Origin: Echria macrotheca | Taxonomy: Eukaryota; Ascomycota; Sordariomycetes; Sordariales; Schizotheciaceae | Direction: 5' to 3' | NCBI GenBank assembly: GCA_030411725.1 | Contig: MU839827.1 | Location: 2,542,001 to 2,606,000, forward strand | DNA: 64,000 nt | Shown here: piece after piece, positions 36,653 to 48,121 of the stretch | Position numbering within the stretch: position 1 is the first letter of the stretch | How the letters are laid out: each line of letters begins with the position of its first letter | Program-made: the position numbers and the translations under genes | Notes under the pieces: model-generated | Database searches by the model: none | What the model saw: only the letters and a program-made list of their open reading frames with translations | What the model was told of the DNA's origin: nothing

Positions 36653-37690
36653 TCAAGGGGCACAGTATCCTCCGTCAACAATCAGATCGGTTCCGGTCGT
36701 GTAGGACGAGGCGTCGGATGCGAGATAAAGGTATGCGCCTTTTAGTTCATTCGTCTCACCCTCACGCCTAAGGTTGGGTTTGTCTCGATTAGCACGTCGT
36801 CCCGAGGCTCGCATATTCGGCGGCACGGTTGCATGATCCGAGGCGCTACTTACCCCATGGGAATCTTATCCCGCCACGTATTCTTGATCTCGGGCGAGCA
36901 AAAGTTTGAAATCTCGGTCTTGATGTAGCCGGGCGAGATGGAGTTGACTCTGGCAAAGCCGACCCACTCGATGGCCAGCGACTTGCACAGATGGATGACG
37001 GCCGCCTTGCTGGCGTTGTACGCCGCCTGGAGCTGGGGGATGTTGGCGATGTGGCCGCTCATGCTGGCGGTGGCGATGAAGCTGCCCTGGGAAAAGTTCT
37101 CGAGCGGGCGGCCGTCGACCGTGGTGCCCTCGCGCTTTTGCCTGCGGAAATGGAGCCCGGCGGCGCGGGCGCTGTAGAAGGTGCCGTCGACGTTGGTGTT
37201 GATCACACGCTTGTAGGTCTCGGGGTTTCCATCCAACATGGGGCCCTCCTCCCAGGTGATGCCCGAGTTGGCGACGAAGATGTCGAGTCGGCCGTTGAAC
37301 TCGGCCACAATTTGGTTTACCGCCTTCTCGACGGCCTCGCACGAGGTGACATTGACGGGGTACGCCTTGCCTGGTTTGGGGGTCTCTCCTATCAGCTTTG
37401 CTGTGCTGTCGTCAGGGGGTAACAGGGGAGAGTAGACGCATACACTTGACGCCGTACGTCTTCTCAATCTCGGCTGCCCGCTCTACGGCCTTCTTGTTGC
37501 TGTTGTACCAGATGGCTACATTGGCACCGGCCTCCGCGAAGCCTTCCGCAATGGCCAGGCCGATGCCCGCCGCGGCGCCGGATACAATGGCCGTCTTGCC
37601 CTTTAGGGAAAATAGGGGCAGCACGCGGTCGGCCTTGGGTGGCTCGGTGTTGTTGTGCACAAACTTGCCATCCTTCATGTCCTCGGCCAT
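36653..37690 (-). CDS. Short-chain dehydrogenase, sorbose/xylulose reductase-like
   Basis: Three exons on the minus strand: 37690-37444, 37370-36854, 36767-36653, 292 aa. The Rossmann motif is SGAAAGIGLAIAEGFAEAG, the NAG-like motif is VANSGITW, the catalytic Ser is in ATASMSGH and the Tyr/Lys pair is AYNASKAAV. The C terminus LYLASDASSYTTGTDLIVDG is classical SDR. The closest family picture is NADPH-dependent sugar-alcohol reductases (Sou1-like sorbose reductase, L-xylulose reductase, mannitol dehydrogenase). The substrate is unproved. The start at 37690 (MAEDMKDGKF) has a good context (GACCATGG); an upstream in-frame ATG at 37801 gives a Pro/Ser-rich extension that looks like leader. Intron 1 uses GTATGC and keeps ...YGVKCKAYPVNV intact. 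Confidence 0.9.
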
Positions 37691-38352
37691 GGTCACAGAG
37701 CTATTCAAGGGGGCCTGGAAGAGTGGGATCGGGATGGGAGCTGAGTTGGTCGATGAATGGGACGGGGATCTCGGGACAGGATACGGGTAGCGACACCGCA
37801 AGGGAATTAGGAACCTGAACGGCTGTCGCCACTTTTATACTCGACACGAGCAGCCGGGCCTGCATACCTACCGGCCCTATCACCTGTCCGAGAACGGCCA
37901 TTCTCACGCAGGCGTCGTGTCCATGCCAGTGGAGCGGATAGTTTGCGTACGCGGGGTTACAATCCAAGTTCGTTCCAATGCTGCCCGCGCCATGGAATTG
38001 GAAGAGGGGTTGAGGGGGGAGGACCCCGCCACGGCCCAGAACCAAGCAGCTTGCCAGGGCGCTGACAGCTGACTGTCGGTGCGCCCGGCCGCCGTGCCGC
38101 GCCGAGGGAGGGAGAAGGCCCCCGGGAATTGAACTGGGACCGCTCAACAACACGTGTACTGTTGTACCGTAGCATCCTTCACAGCAGGTTCCCATGTGCA
38201 TTTTCCCCATCCCCCGGAGATGGGTCTTACCTTAGCCGTGCGATCCGCTTAATTTACCATGCAAAGGACGTCAACAACCACGCCGCCGTCGTCTGCCTGT
38301 CGTCGCTTTTTCCGTCACCTGTCGCTGCCCTGACAAGAGCCCATCGTCGGCC
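37691..38352. other. Divergent promoter region SDR / FAD1
   Basis: About 660 bp between divergent starts. No gene is supported. The middle is GC-rich. Confidence 0.6.
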
Positions 38353-39530
38353 ATGTCCAACGCCGGAATGACCCAAGATGCCGTCCCCCGCATCAACGGT
38401 GTCGCAAGGCCGGCCGATGCGCCCCGCGCCGCCGCCGCAGACGTGCCCCGCACCCCGAGCAGCAAACCGGCGCCCGCGACCAGCAAAAGCAACGGTCACA
38501 CCCGCTCGCTCCCGGAGATCTGCTATGTTTTGCGCCGCAAGGTGACAGCGTTCCTGGATGAGCAGCCGGGGGACGACGGGCTGCTGCGGGACACGCAGGC
38601 GCAGGCCCGGATAGCCATGGGTGTTATTGAGGAGGCGCTGCATCGATACGGGTGCGTTTCGATTTCGGAGAAAGGGGGGTTACCAGAAAGCTAACAAGCT
38701 CTGCGCCAAACAGACCAGATGAGCTCTCGCTGGCCTACAACGGCGGCAAGGACTGTCTCGTCCTGCTGATCCTCATCCTCGCCTGCCTTCCCGCCTTGCT
38801 CCCGCCGGCCTCATCGTCCTCTTCCTCCTCGACTTCGACCACCACGCCGACCTCGACGAGCACGAACACGACGACCGACCCGGCCGAGCAACAAGAACAA
38901 AAACCAGCTCCCCAGAACGGCACACCCTCAAGTCTTTCCTCCGTAGAGACCGTCCCGGCCCCCCCGCAACCGCTCCAGGCCATCTACATCGCGCCGCCAG
39001 ACCCGTTCCCCGAAGTAGAAGAGTTCGTCGCCACGTCGACGCGCGAGTACCACCTCGACCTGGTCCGCTACGGGCTCCCGATGCGCCGCGCCCTCGAGGC
39101 CTACCTGGGCGACCGCCCGGCCGTCCGGGCCATATTTATGGGAACGCGCCGGACGGATCCGCACAGCGAGTTCCTCGCGCATTTCAGTCCGACGGATGCC
39201 GACTGGCCGCAGTTTATGCGTGTGAACCCGTTATTGGACTGGCATTATGCTGAGATATGGACTGTATGTTTTTCCTTTTCTTTTCTTTTTTCAGTCTGTC
39301 ATGTGTGTGAGGATGTTTTGTTTGCTGAGACAACAAAAAAAAAACAGTTTATTCGACACCTCGAGCTCTCGTTTTGTTGTCTATACGACCAGGGGTTTTC
39401 GTCGCTCGGCGGTATGACCAATACGAGACCGAACCCGGCGCTTGCGTTGGACGGGTCTGGTGGGAAGGCGTTTCGGCCTGCTTATGAGCTGGTGCGGGAT
39501 GATGAGGAGAGGCTTGGTCGGGATCGGTAG
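38353..39530 (+). CDS. FAD1: FAD synthetase (FMN adenylyltransferase)
   Basis: Three exons: 38353-38651, 38714-39263, 39348-39530, 343 aa. The PAPS-reductase-like fold shows the nucleotide-binding motif LAYNGGKDCLVLL, then MGTRRTDPHSEF and the typical RVNPLLDWHYAEIW. The protein ends with YDQGFSSLGGMTNTRPNPAL, which carries the conserved Ser-Leu-Gly. It joins FMN and ATP to give FAD in the cytosol. A low-complexity stretch of Ser/Thr/Asn/Gln (about residues 130-165) interrupts the domain just after the first helix; it stays in frame and lies in a loop. The N-terminal 50 residues are Ala/Pro-rich and probably disordered. All splice phases agree. Confidence 0.93.
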
Positions 39531-39998
39531 GGGTTCATTGGTGGAGGGAGGTGTGTATGGGCTGGGAGAGGATATAAATTTGCATTGGATACATGTATAC
39601 AACACACACACCCACATATGCCCTAGATAGAGCGTTGTTGTCGTTGGGTGTTGATATTAAGGCGGCATGTTGTTATGCGAAAAGGGGCAGCAGTGGAGTG
39701 AAGGATATTTGGAGTGGTCTGGGACTCTTCTCTCCATTACCGATCTGGGGCATTGGACAAACCTGATAGAGGCATAGAGAGAGCGTTTATGGCGTTATAG
39801 ATATTTACATATACTTGAGCTGGAGTTTTGTTACTCAATCACTCACAAACAAACGGGAGACATCTCGACCAAGGAAAGACGTTTGTATGTACGCTGGTGT
39901 ATTTTTATTTGCCTTTTCGCTCATATGTATGCACAGGTACGGTAGGAAGTACAGTTGTGGATGTTCGAAGAAACAGATGAGGATAGTTCTCTGTCAGG
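39531..39998. other. Convergent 3' region FAD1 / TMLD
   Basis: About 470 bp between convergent genes; AT-rich in the second half (TATTTACATATACTTG). It fits 3' untranslated regions. No gene is seen. Confidence 0.6.
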
Positions 39999-41803
39999 CT
40001 AGCATCCGATGGTCCGGAGTCTCACCGAGCTGGGATCCTGCGTCAGGGTCCTCCATCGCGAGATGTAATCATCACGGGCGACTAAAAGGCATTGTCAGTT
40101 CAAAACTAGCACACACAGAGAGAGAGCGTTTAAAACGGAACATACTGTATCCTCCGCAGATCCTCCGAATACCGGTAAAGGCGGTGCGGCCGTGCAGGAC
40201 ACGGTAGTTATCAAAGACTAGAGAATATGATGTTAGATAAGCGATCAAGGAAAAGGAGTAGCGAAAAAAAACCATACTTAGCACCTCCCCAGGCCTCAGC
40301 TGGAACTGACTCCCCGAGCTGGAAATGACAGAATGCCACACCCTCGCAGCGGCGTACCACTCCTCCGGTCCGCGCCCGCCATCCCACGGCACCACGCCGC
40401 GATCGTCGTTATTCCACCTCACCCGCACCAGTTCGCCCGTGGCGCTGTCATTCTCAATCACAGGGTGCAGCGTATCGGGCGTGATTGCAATCCCCTCATT
40501 CCCGCTCGCGTGCCACGGCAGCCGGTGGTTCGATAAAACATCATACGCCTTGGCGTCTGTCTCCCTGATGAGATCAGCGGCGCGGAGACCGTCGACGAGG
40601 ATGGTCTCGCCGCCCATGCTGTCCTTTTGGGAGGTGTCGTTTGTTGTTGTGTCCGGGGCGGGCTGGTGGGAGAGGAGATGGAAGGCTTGCAGCCCGGCGG
40701 GGTCGGTGAAGTAGGTCGTGTCGGTGTGGGCGGGCAGGGCGAGGTTGGTGTAGGCTGTGTCGGCCATGGCGAGGTCGGGGATGAAGTCGTAGAAGCCGCC
40801 GTAGTGGGTCACGCGGATGAAGGCGATGCGCTCGAGGAGGTGCTGGGTTGGGGAGGGGGTGTCGTGGGGGGTTTGGGTTACGATGGCGTAGCCGTAGGTG
40901 TGCTACACGTTGAGAGAGTTAGGCGCGGTTGGTTGATGAGTGAGGAGATAGGGGGTTAACGCACAATCATGCTTAACAGGCTTGCGAGGCCGGAATCTCC
41001 CTGCATGACATCGGTGAAGGGAATGGTATTGAGCTTCCTGTCGACTCCTTGGGAGTCCCAGGTTACTTTTGAAGACTGCTCGCCTTTCATGTTGTTGTCG
41101 TATTTGGTGTACTGATTTACGAAGGGAAAGGGGTAGAAGGACTTGTGGTTGTCGTTCCCTGTGGATGTCAGTACCACCAATACAGACATAGCCGTAGGAT
41201 CCAGTCAGAAATCTATCTTACAAGTCAGATAGATGCCCGGTTCACGGCCGTCAACTCCTTCATGTAGAACCTCAACATCTTTGGCGTGTACATCCTGAGG
41301 GATCTGCGGATGGTGGTCAGTCATAAGTAACTATCATTCATGGAGGGGACAAAGTACCTCGAAGGTGTTGAGCTGGCGCTGCTGTGTGTCCTGGTTTATG
41401 CAAGAACTGCAACGACAATTGTCGCTGGCGAGGACAGTTTAGCATGGCAAGTGACACATAAACAACGGCTTGCTCACCGTAGCCATAGGTACGGACTGGG
41501 AGAATTCAACAATTAGTCCCGGTAAGTGGAAAGTTCTATGTGGTGAACTTACAACAACTCCCTCCGCCGGTGCTCAGCATCGTGTTTTATCTTGACAGAC
41601 AATCCAGACCGGGTGAGGGCGATGTCAAAGTTGCCATATTCGTGGACCGAGGTCGACACCGGCCGAACGTGGGACAAGTGCCATGCAGCCAACCCTGTGT
41701 TACCCCTGAAACATAGGCTCGACCTCCCAAAGCCACTCAAAGTGGCCGAGAAGCCATTGGATGCACGGGGCAGTCTCCTGAAAAGAGACATAGTTGCCAT
41801 CAT
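39999..41803 (-). CDS. Trimethyllysine dioxygenase (carnitine biosynthesis)
   Basis: Eight exons on the minus strand: 41803-41553, 41495-41478 (18 nt), 41424-41358, 41303-41222, 41158-40965, 40902-40278, 40217-40146, 40081-39999, 463 aa. The N terminus (MMATMSLFRRLPRASNGFSA) looks like a mitochondrial presequence. Splicing builds FPYLWLRDNCRCSSCINQD, the Cys-rich zinc-binding block of the gamma-butyrobetaine/trimethyllysine hydroxylase family. The 2-oxoglutarate dioxygenase core has the Fe ligands in LPAHTDTTYF (His-x-Asp) and VLHGRTAF (distal His). The enzyme hydroxylates N6-trimethyllysine in the first step of carnitine synthesis and needs Fe(II) and 2-oxoglutarate. The alternative is gamma-butyrobetaine hydroxylase, but the overall motif set favours trimethyllysine. 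The next gene lies divergent. Confidence 0.9.
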
Positions 41804-42606
41804 CCACTCTTGATATGTCCTCCGTTCCTGGCTGGGAACAAACTGACCCGGTGGTCTGAGGTCGCTTTCGGGAGCTATTACTGCCCCGCAAAGGGGACCA
41901 ACAGCATCACCTATATAGGGTTAGGGTCAACTATTGCCTAGCAGCCCAAGCCAATCCAGAGCGTCAACCTTGAAATGACGATTTCAGCGCCTATGACTTC
42001 GAAAATAGCACTTTCGGCCATAAGGGCAAGCAACAGAAAGCCTGGCAGCAACGCGTCCGAAGCGCCGCATATCGTCTAAACTCAAACTCCAGAGTTTCTT
42101 CAAAATGGTACATTTCAGCCGCAGAAAGTATACCAGTCATTGATAGCGATGGCCCCTCATTCGACTGGTCGAGCCCCTTGTCAGACCCCTCGTGCTCTTC
42201 CTCCGGAGGCTGCGGTACCTGGATCCACACGTAAAATCGGTGAAACCCAAAGTAACTTCCCCTCAATCGGCCCCATCCCGCATTCCCAAATCTCAGAGTC
42301 GCCTCCACCACCACTTCCGACCTGCTCCCAGCCGCCGCCGCGCCGCCCAACATCAGCCCTACACACCGTCCCCTTGGCTCCGACCCTTTTTGCATTTTTA
42401 CTCCTCCGGTCTTTCGTCAGCGCACCGACACCAACGGGTGACAGACGGTCCGCAAACACTCGCAGACCAGACTACCCCGCTAGCCCACTCCAGCATTATC
42501 AGCCTTGAGTTAGTTGGGTGGCCAGCATCAATCTCACCTCGTTTTGGATCCCGAAGACGTCGTCCGCCGCCGCTGCCAACAATATAGAATATCGCCCGTC
42601 AATAAT
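41804..42606. other. Divergent promoter region TMLD / CNA1
   Basis: About 800 bp holding both promoters and the probable long leader of the calcineurin gene. Open frames across 42140-42600 on both strands are C/T-rich or their complement and show no family likeness. CCACCACTTCC and CGCCGCGCCGCC tracts are seen near 42310-42350. Confidence 0.55.
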
Positions 42607-44457
42607 ATGGAGCACGATCGCGCTGACGGCGCGCCTCAGTCCGCTGAGGCGCTCCGGAATCAGCAGGTCGACAATGCCCTTCGTGCCATCCGGGAGAAGA
42701 AGCCTCGCCCGGAGATCGACTTCACCATCCATGTCATGGAAGATGGCAGCCAGGTCAGCACCCTCGAACGGGTGTGCAAAGGTTAGCACTGCGAGGAACC
42801 GGAACTATTTGGGTATTATGCTAAGAGGCTGCGCCACAGACGTCCAGGCGCCGGCGATGCACAAGCCGACCGACGAGCAATTCTTCGAGGATGAGACGCA
42901 CCAGAAGCCCAACGTGCAGTTTCTGAAGCAGCACTTTTACCGCGAAGGCCGGCTGACCGAGGAACAAGCGCTGTGGATCATCCGCAAGGGCACGGAGCTC
43001 CTCCGTGCCGAGCCGAACCTTCTCGAGATGGACGCGCCGATCACGGTTTGCGGCGATGTCCACGGCCAGTACTATGATCTCATGAAGCTGTTCGAAGTGG
43101 GCGGCGACCCGTCCGAGACTAGATATCTGTTCCTGGGAGACTATGTTGATCGCGGATACTTCAGCATAGAGTGCGTGCTGTACCTCTGGGCCCTGAAGAT
43201 ACACTACCCGCAGACGCTCTGGCTGCTGCGCGGTAACCATGAGTGTCGTCACTTGACCGACTACTTCACCTTCAAGCTCGAGTGTAAGCACAAGTATTCC
43301 GAGGCCATCTATGAGGCTTGCATGGAGTCGTTCTGCTGTCTGCCGCTGGCGGCAGTCATGAACAAGCAGTTCCTCTGCATCCACGGCGGTCTGAGCCCTG
43401 AATTGCATTCGCTTGACGACCTTAGAAATGTATGTTGCTTTCTAGTGACCATTCGGGGTGGCTGCTAATGCGTGACAGATTGACCGGTTCCGCGAGCCCC
43501 CAACCCAGGGTCTCATGTGCGATATCCTCTGGGCCGACCCCCTAGAGGATTTCGGGCAGGAGAAGACCAACGACTTTTTCCTACACAACCACGTCCGAGG
43601 TTGCTCCTACTTTTTCTCGTATCCGGCGGCCTGTCACTTTTTGGAGAAGAACAACCTGCTGTCCATCATCCGCGCACACGAAGCGCAGGACGCCGGCTAC
43701 CGCATGTACCGCAAGACGAGAACTACAGGTTTTCCTAGCGTGATGACGATCTTCTCGGCACCAAACTACCTTGACGTCTACAACAATAAGGCAGCCGTGC
43801 TCAAGTACGAGAATAACGTCATGAATATTCGCCAGTTCAACTGCACGCCGCATCCCTACTGGCTCCCCAACTTTATGGATGTGTTTACATGGTCGCTACC
43901 CTTCGTCGGCGAGAAGATCACAGATATGCTCATTGCCATCTTGAGCACGTGCTCGGAAGAGGAACTGCGAGAAGAGCCGTCGGCCTCGTCCCCAGGTCCT
44001 ATTTCGCCTCCGCTTCCGTCTGCTGGCAGCCAGGACCCGGAATCCATCGAGTTCAAGAGACGCGCCATCAAGAACAAGATCCTCGCCATCGGGCGTCTCT
44101 CGCGTGTCTTCCAAGTGCTCCGGGAAGAGTCGGAGAGAGTTACTGAGCTCAAGACGGTCTCGGGTGGTCGCTTGCCTGCTGGCACGCTCATGCTTGGCGC
44201 CGAGGGTATCAAGAACGCCATTAGCAGTTTTGAGGACGCCAGAAAGGTTGATCTGCAGAACGAGAGACTGCCGCCGAGTCACGAAGAGGTGCAGAAGCAG
44301 GCCGAGGAGGAACGCGCACAGGCGTTGGAGAGAGCCACCAGAGAAGCCGACAACGATAAGAAGCTGCAGAGTCTGTCGAGAAGGCTGAGCACGTGAGTAG
44401 TTCTGTTGCAAACAAGGCCATATGCTGACATCCGCCGATAGGGATCGTAAGCGGTAA
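42607..44457 (+). CDS. CNA1: Calcineurin catalytic subunit A (PP2B)
   Basis: Four exons: 42607-42781, 42840-43429, 43479-44392, 44442-44457, 564 aa. Metal and active-site motifs are CGDVHGQYYD, GDYVDRGYFS and LRGNHECRHL. The B-subunit-binding helix lies near residues 375-400 (GEKITDMLIAILSTC). The calmodulin-binding helix is IKNKILAIGRLSRVFQVLRE, and the autoinhibitory region EGIKNAISSFEDARKVDLQN is present, so the enzyme should be Ca/calmodulin-controlled. The last exon encodes only the terminal DRKR. It dephosphorylates targets such as the Crz1 transcription factor; in filamentous fungi it controls growth, stress tolerance and, in pathogens, virulence. Phase agrees at all junctions. Confidence 0.96.
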
Positions 44458-45031
44458 GCCGAGCCAGCTTGTTAGTCGGGGAAGGGACCCAAAACAGTAG
44501 TTGCCTCATAGATATTGCGCATGGTTAGCATTGCAGACATTGAGCTCGGCACAAGAAGCATGCATGAGGCAGGATCTGGCAATGTGCAGGGATGGGATGA
44601 TGTGTTTTGTGGAAGCGAATGGTTTCTTAAGGCTCTGCGATGGCGATGGGTTTGTGTAAGTGCGGCTGGCTGCGAATTTATATACACCCTTGAGAATTGA
44701 TGTCGTGATGTCTCTGGTCAGGACAGACTGAAAGGTACTTGGAAATGCCGGATTATCCAGACGGTGACCACAAGCCTTTCTTGATTGGTGTCATCTTCGG
44801 ATTGTCACGCCATGCTACCTCATGGCTGAGCTAGCAGAGGTAGCCAAGCCGGACATAGGACGGATGAGCGAAGCACAATGGGGTCACGGTTGGAGTTGGA
44901 GTAATGGCTCTCAACATCCCGCGTGACAAGATCCCCAACTCGGGTGAACCTTGGACAACTAAGCACATTCTGTTCTTTCCAGACTAAGTAGTATTAAACT
45001 GTCAAAATTGTTTCACAGGACTTATCTCACG
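44458..45031. other. Intergenic between CNA1 and the cyclase gene
   Basis: About 570 bp of 3' flank of CNA1 and promoter of the next gene. No gene is supported. Confidence 0.55.
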
Positions 45032-46353
45032 ATGGAGTACAAGCTCAACGAGAACGGCATTCCCCGGTTCGAGGATCTACCCCTCTGGAAAAGCGACCCG
45101 ATGCTGGCGGCCTGGGGATTATATGGCGACAACGACCAGCTGGGCACGCTGAATCGGTTGACGGACGAGCGCGTGGCAGCGGCGGCGAGGGAGGAGATTC
45201 GGACTGGTGCTCGGTATGTACTTTTCTGATACCTACATCTCACGCTCCCACTCACTCACTCGCTACCTATATCTTCTTGATCGCCTCACCTTTCACCCCA
45301 CCACCCCACGAGTCTTTAATAATAAAAGGACAGTTTGGAAAACAAAGAGATGAAGCTAACAATGATAAAAGAGTCTCCCTAAACTGGCCTCTAAACGCCC
45401 AAGCCAAGCGCACCAAAACCCCCTTCTTCAACCGCCGCGCCTTCCACCACAATCTGTATGCCAAACCGCCCCGTACCGTCAACGACGACGAGTGGACTTT
45501 GAATTCACAGGGCTCAAGCCAGTGGGACGGCCTACGGCATTTCGGCTACCAGCGCGAGAAGCTCTTTTACAATGGCGTGACGATGGAGGATATCCACGCC
45601 GAGGGAAGCAGTGTGAATGGCATCCAAGGTACCTCTACCTACCTTACCCTCCCCCCGGCCTCATCACCACGTACCTTTCTTTACCCTTTCTTTACCCCTG
45701 AGTGTCTGTCTTACCTCCTATCAAACCACGAATGAACCAGCCAACCCAACCCACTCAGTACTGATACCTTGACAAAAAAACCAGAATGGGCAAAAAAAGG
45801 AATAGTAGGCCGCGCAGTCCTAGTAGATTACCACACCTACCGCCTCTCCCTCTCCACTTCCTCCTCTCCTTCCGATCTCCCCAACCCCTTCCAAACAACC
45901 CCCATAACCCACGCCGACCTCCTCGCCTGTTTGGCGTCCCAAAACAACACCCCCCTCAAATTCGGCGACATCCTCCTCATCCGCTCCGGCTTCACAGCCG
46001 CCTACAACACCCAACCCTCCCAAAAACTAGAAGAATACGCATCGGTAGTCCCGCACCACTTCATCGGGCTCGAGCAGTCCCTCGATAATTTGAGGTTAAT
46101 ATGGGAACACTGCGCCGCCGTGGCGGGGGATATGCCCACGCTCGAGTGTTGGCCTGTTCCTGAGACAAAGGGCTGGTCGCTGCATGAGGTGTTGCTTGCC
46201 GGGTGGGGATGTCCTATCGGTGAGCTGTTTGATTTGGAGGAGTTGGCGGGGCGGTGTAGAGACGAGAAGAGGTGGAGTTTTTTTTTGGTTAGTGAGCCGT
46301 GTCATGTTGAGGGGGGAGTTGCTAGTCCGCCTAATGTTTTGGCTATTTTTTGA
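45032..46353 (+). CDS. Cyclase/kynurenine formamidase-like family protein
   Basis: Three exons: 45032-45213, 45372-45628, 45785-46353, 335 aa. The protein has the fold of the metal-dependent cyclase family: LWKSDPMLAAWGLYGDNDQL at the N terminus, SSQWDGLRHFGYQREKLFYN, GIVGRAVLVDYHTYR, FGDILLIRSGF, HHFIGLEQSLDNLRLIWEH and WSLHEVLLAGWGCPIGELFD. In bacterial family members the metal motif is HxGTHxDxxxH. Here it reads with Gln in place of the second His (QWDGLRH), as in many fungal members, so activity cannot be assumed. Intron 1 is 158 nt with a GCTAAC branch site. Substrate is unknown. The 3' end is followed by a G/A-rich tract. Confidence 0.85.
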
Positions 46354-47180
46354 AAAAAGGAGGAATTTGGGTAGAGAGAGGTGAGATAGGGAAGGGACGG
46401 GGAGGGAGGGGGGAGGGGGGTATAATAGTGGTCGTGGGTTTGGAAATAGGGGGCATGGGAGTATGAGTGTTTGTCTGGGAGATATACGTTTGAGACCCAA
46501 CATTATGTAGTCTTGGTATGGATGATGATTGCAGTTGTGTGTTTGGAAATAGGGGCAAGAGGGAGTCTAAGAGACATACTCTCAAACGGTATGTTTATGT
46601 TCTGTATTGCAAGCACTTAGTTTCGACTACCTGGGTCTTCTCAGGGGCTGGGCAAAGTTGCCTACCGGGCTTCCCTGTGATAGCAGAATAGTGACAATGT
46701 TTCTTCCTGAGATAGGATACAGGGGGGGGATTACACGGGATAATTACTCTCGTGGCTCTCGTACTGGTCGACCCTAACCACGGTGAGCTACCTACATCGT
46801 GATATGGTAGGTCTTAGGTTATGAATTATGAAGTAGGGAGAAGCAGTGGGAGGCATAGTAGGCAGAAGCAGCGGAAACCAGCACGAGACCCTCGACATGC
46901 TTCGACCGGCCAGACAATCAAAGGCAAGATGTCATATTTATGGAACGCCAACCATGTCATTACCCATTGCCAAAGTCGCGTCCTCGTCCCTTGCCAATGG
47001 GTGGAACAGGCTCAGGCGGTGGGGCGAATCCGGCTCTCTTGTAAAACTGCAAGTTCCAAAGTACTCCCCATCCCATCCGTACCACCGTGGGCACTGTTTT
47101 GTCCCAGCTCGGGTATCTTGAGTCCTGTATCGACACCAATGAGCCCAATTCGTGCACCCTCCTTTTCCCTGTCCTCAACC
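46354..47180. other. Convergent 3' region cyclase / RPL28 with short direct repeats
   Basis: About 830 bp. A G-rich run lies at 46396-46420. The sequence TTTGGAAATAGGGG occurs twice, near 46439 and 46542, about 103 bp apart. A further near-duplicate of GTAGG(C/G)AGAAGCAG occurs at about 46834 and 46859. No gene is supported; open frames at 46821-47180 lie antisense to nothing known and show no family. Confidence 0.5.
46439..46556. repeat. Short direct repeat, TTTGGAAATAGGGG
   Basis: Two copies with similar flanks (GGGTTTGGAAATAGGGGGCA and GTGTTTGGAAATAGGGGCAA) about 103 bp apart in the 3' flank of the cyclase gene. Too short to name an element. Confidence 0.6.
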
Positions 47181-48121
47181 TCAAGCCACGAGCTCAACAA
47201 CACCACCGGCCTCTGTGATCTTGCGCTCCGCCTCGGAGCTGACGTATCGCGCCCGGACAACGACGGGGATTTCTGGGAGACGGCCTACACGCGGTTAACC
47301 TCCCGTTTTACGTTCAAGGCCATAGAATCTTACCCTTGCCAAGGAGCTTCGCATAGCCGTGGGAGAGGAGATCGATTACGGGAGCGGAGTCCTTCTTGGC
47401 ACCGCTGACGTACTTCTCGCGGGCCTCAGCGGGGACGAGAGACCACCTGACGGGTTAGCAATATTCCTGCCATTAACCAGGTCGACGTACAGCTTCTCGA
47501 TGTTGATCGTAGGAGCCCATTGGTGGTTGCGGAGGAGATGGAAGCCTGAACAGTGTCAATCTTTGTGTCCGCTGCACTCTATCGTGTTTGGAAACATACG
47601 CCTCATGCCGACCTTTCCGAAGTAACCAGGATGGTCTAGCAATTTGTTAGTCGTTGTTATCGTAAAAAGGACGAGGCGGATCGAGGAAGTTTGCGAGCGA
47701 GATATCCTCCTCCCAAAACGACCCCGAGCCGCCTCTGAGGACCATTCGCGTACACTTATCGAGGTTCGTCCGGTGGTGGTGCTGTCGGGAGAGTTAGCCA
47801 TCTCGGTGTCGAGGAACCGCGCAGGTGCGATCGCGTACCTGACCACCGGCCATACCACGACCACCGGGATGCTTTCTGTGCTTTCCAACACGGCTGCAGA
47901 CAGTTCGGTCAATATCGATCTCGTTTCGTCAATCGCCCCGTCGTTACATACCCCTTACCGGCGGAAACCTAAAGGGCACAAAAGTCAGCGGCCTGTTGCG
48001 TGGGTGGAGGGGTTCCGGGGAGGGCATACATGTCCGCGGTGCTTTCTCGTCTTGGAGAATCTGGTAGGCTATGGCCGTTAGCAATTTGTCTTGCTCATTT
48101 TCGCGATCGCAGACATACCAT
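47181..48121 (-). CDS. RPL28: 60S ribosomal protein uL15 (yeast L28, human L27a)
   Basis: Nine exons on the minus strand: 48121-48119 (ATG only), 48068-48030, 47968-47952 (17 nt), 47893-47839, 47781-47754, 47635-47600, 47545-47491, 47446-47334, 47284-47181. The product is 149 aa, the length of the yeast protein. It starts M-PTRFSKTRKHRGHVSAGKG, continues RVGKHRKHPGGRGMAGGQ and HHHRTNLDKYHPGYFGKVGM, and ends AEAERKITEAGGVVELVA-like (here SEAERKITEAGGVVELVA). All eight introns have GT donors and AG acceptors, and every junction keeps phase. Only 450 of 941 bp are coding. The protein lies at the core of the large subunit near the peptidyl-transferase region and exit tunnel. The gene has no open frame long enough to be noticed by ORF length. 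Confidence 0.95.

Noticed and set aside
47181..47660. Apparent stops and frame changes suggesting an RPL28 pseudogene
   Set aside because: All stops fall inside introns with valid GT/AG ends; the spliced frame is intact over 149 codons.
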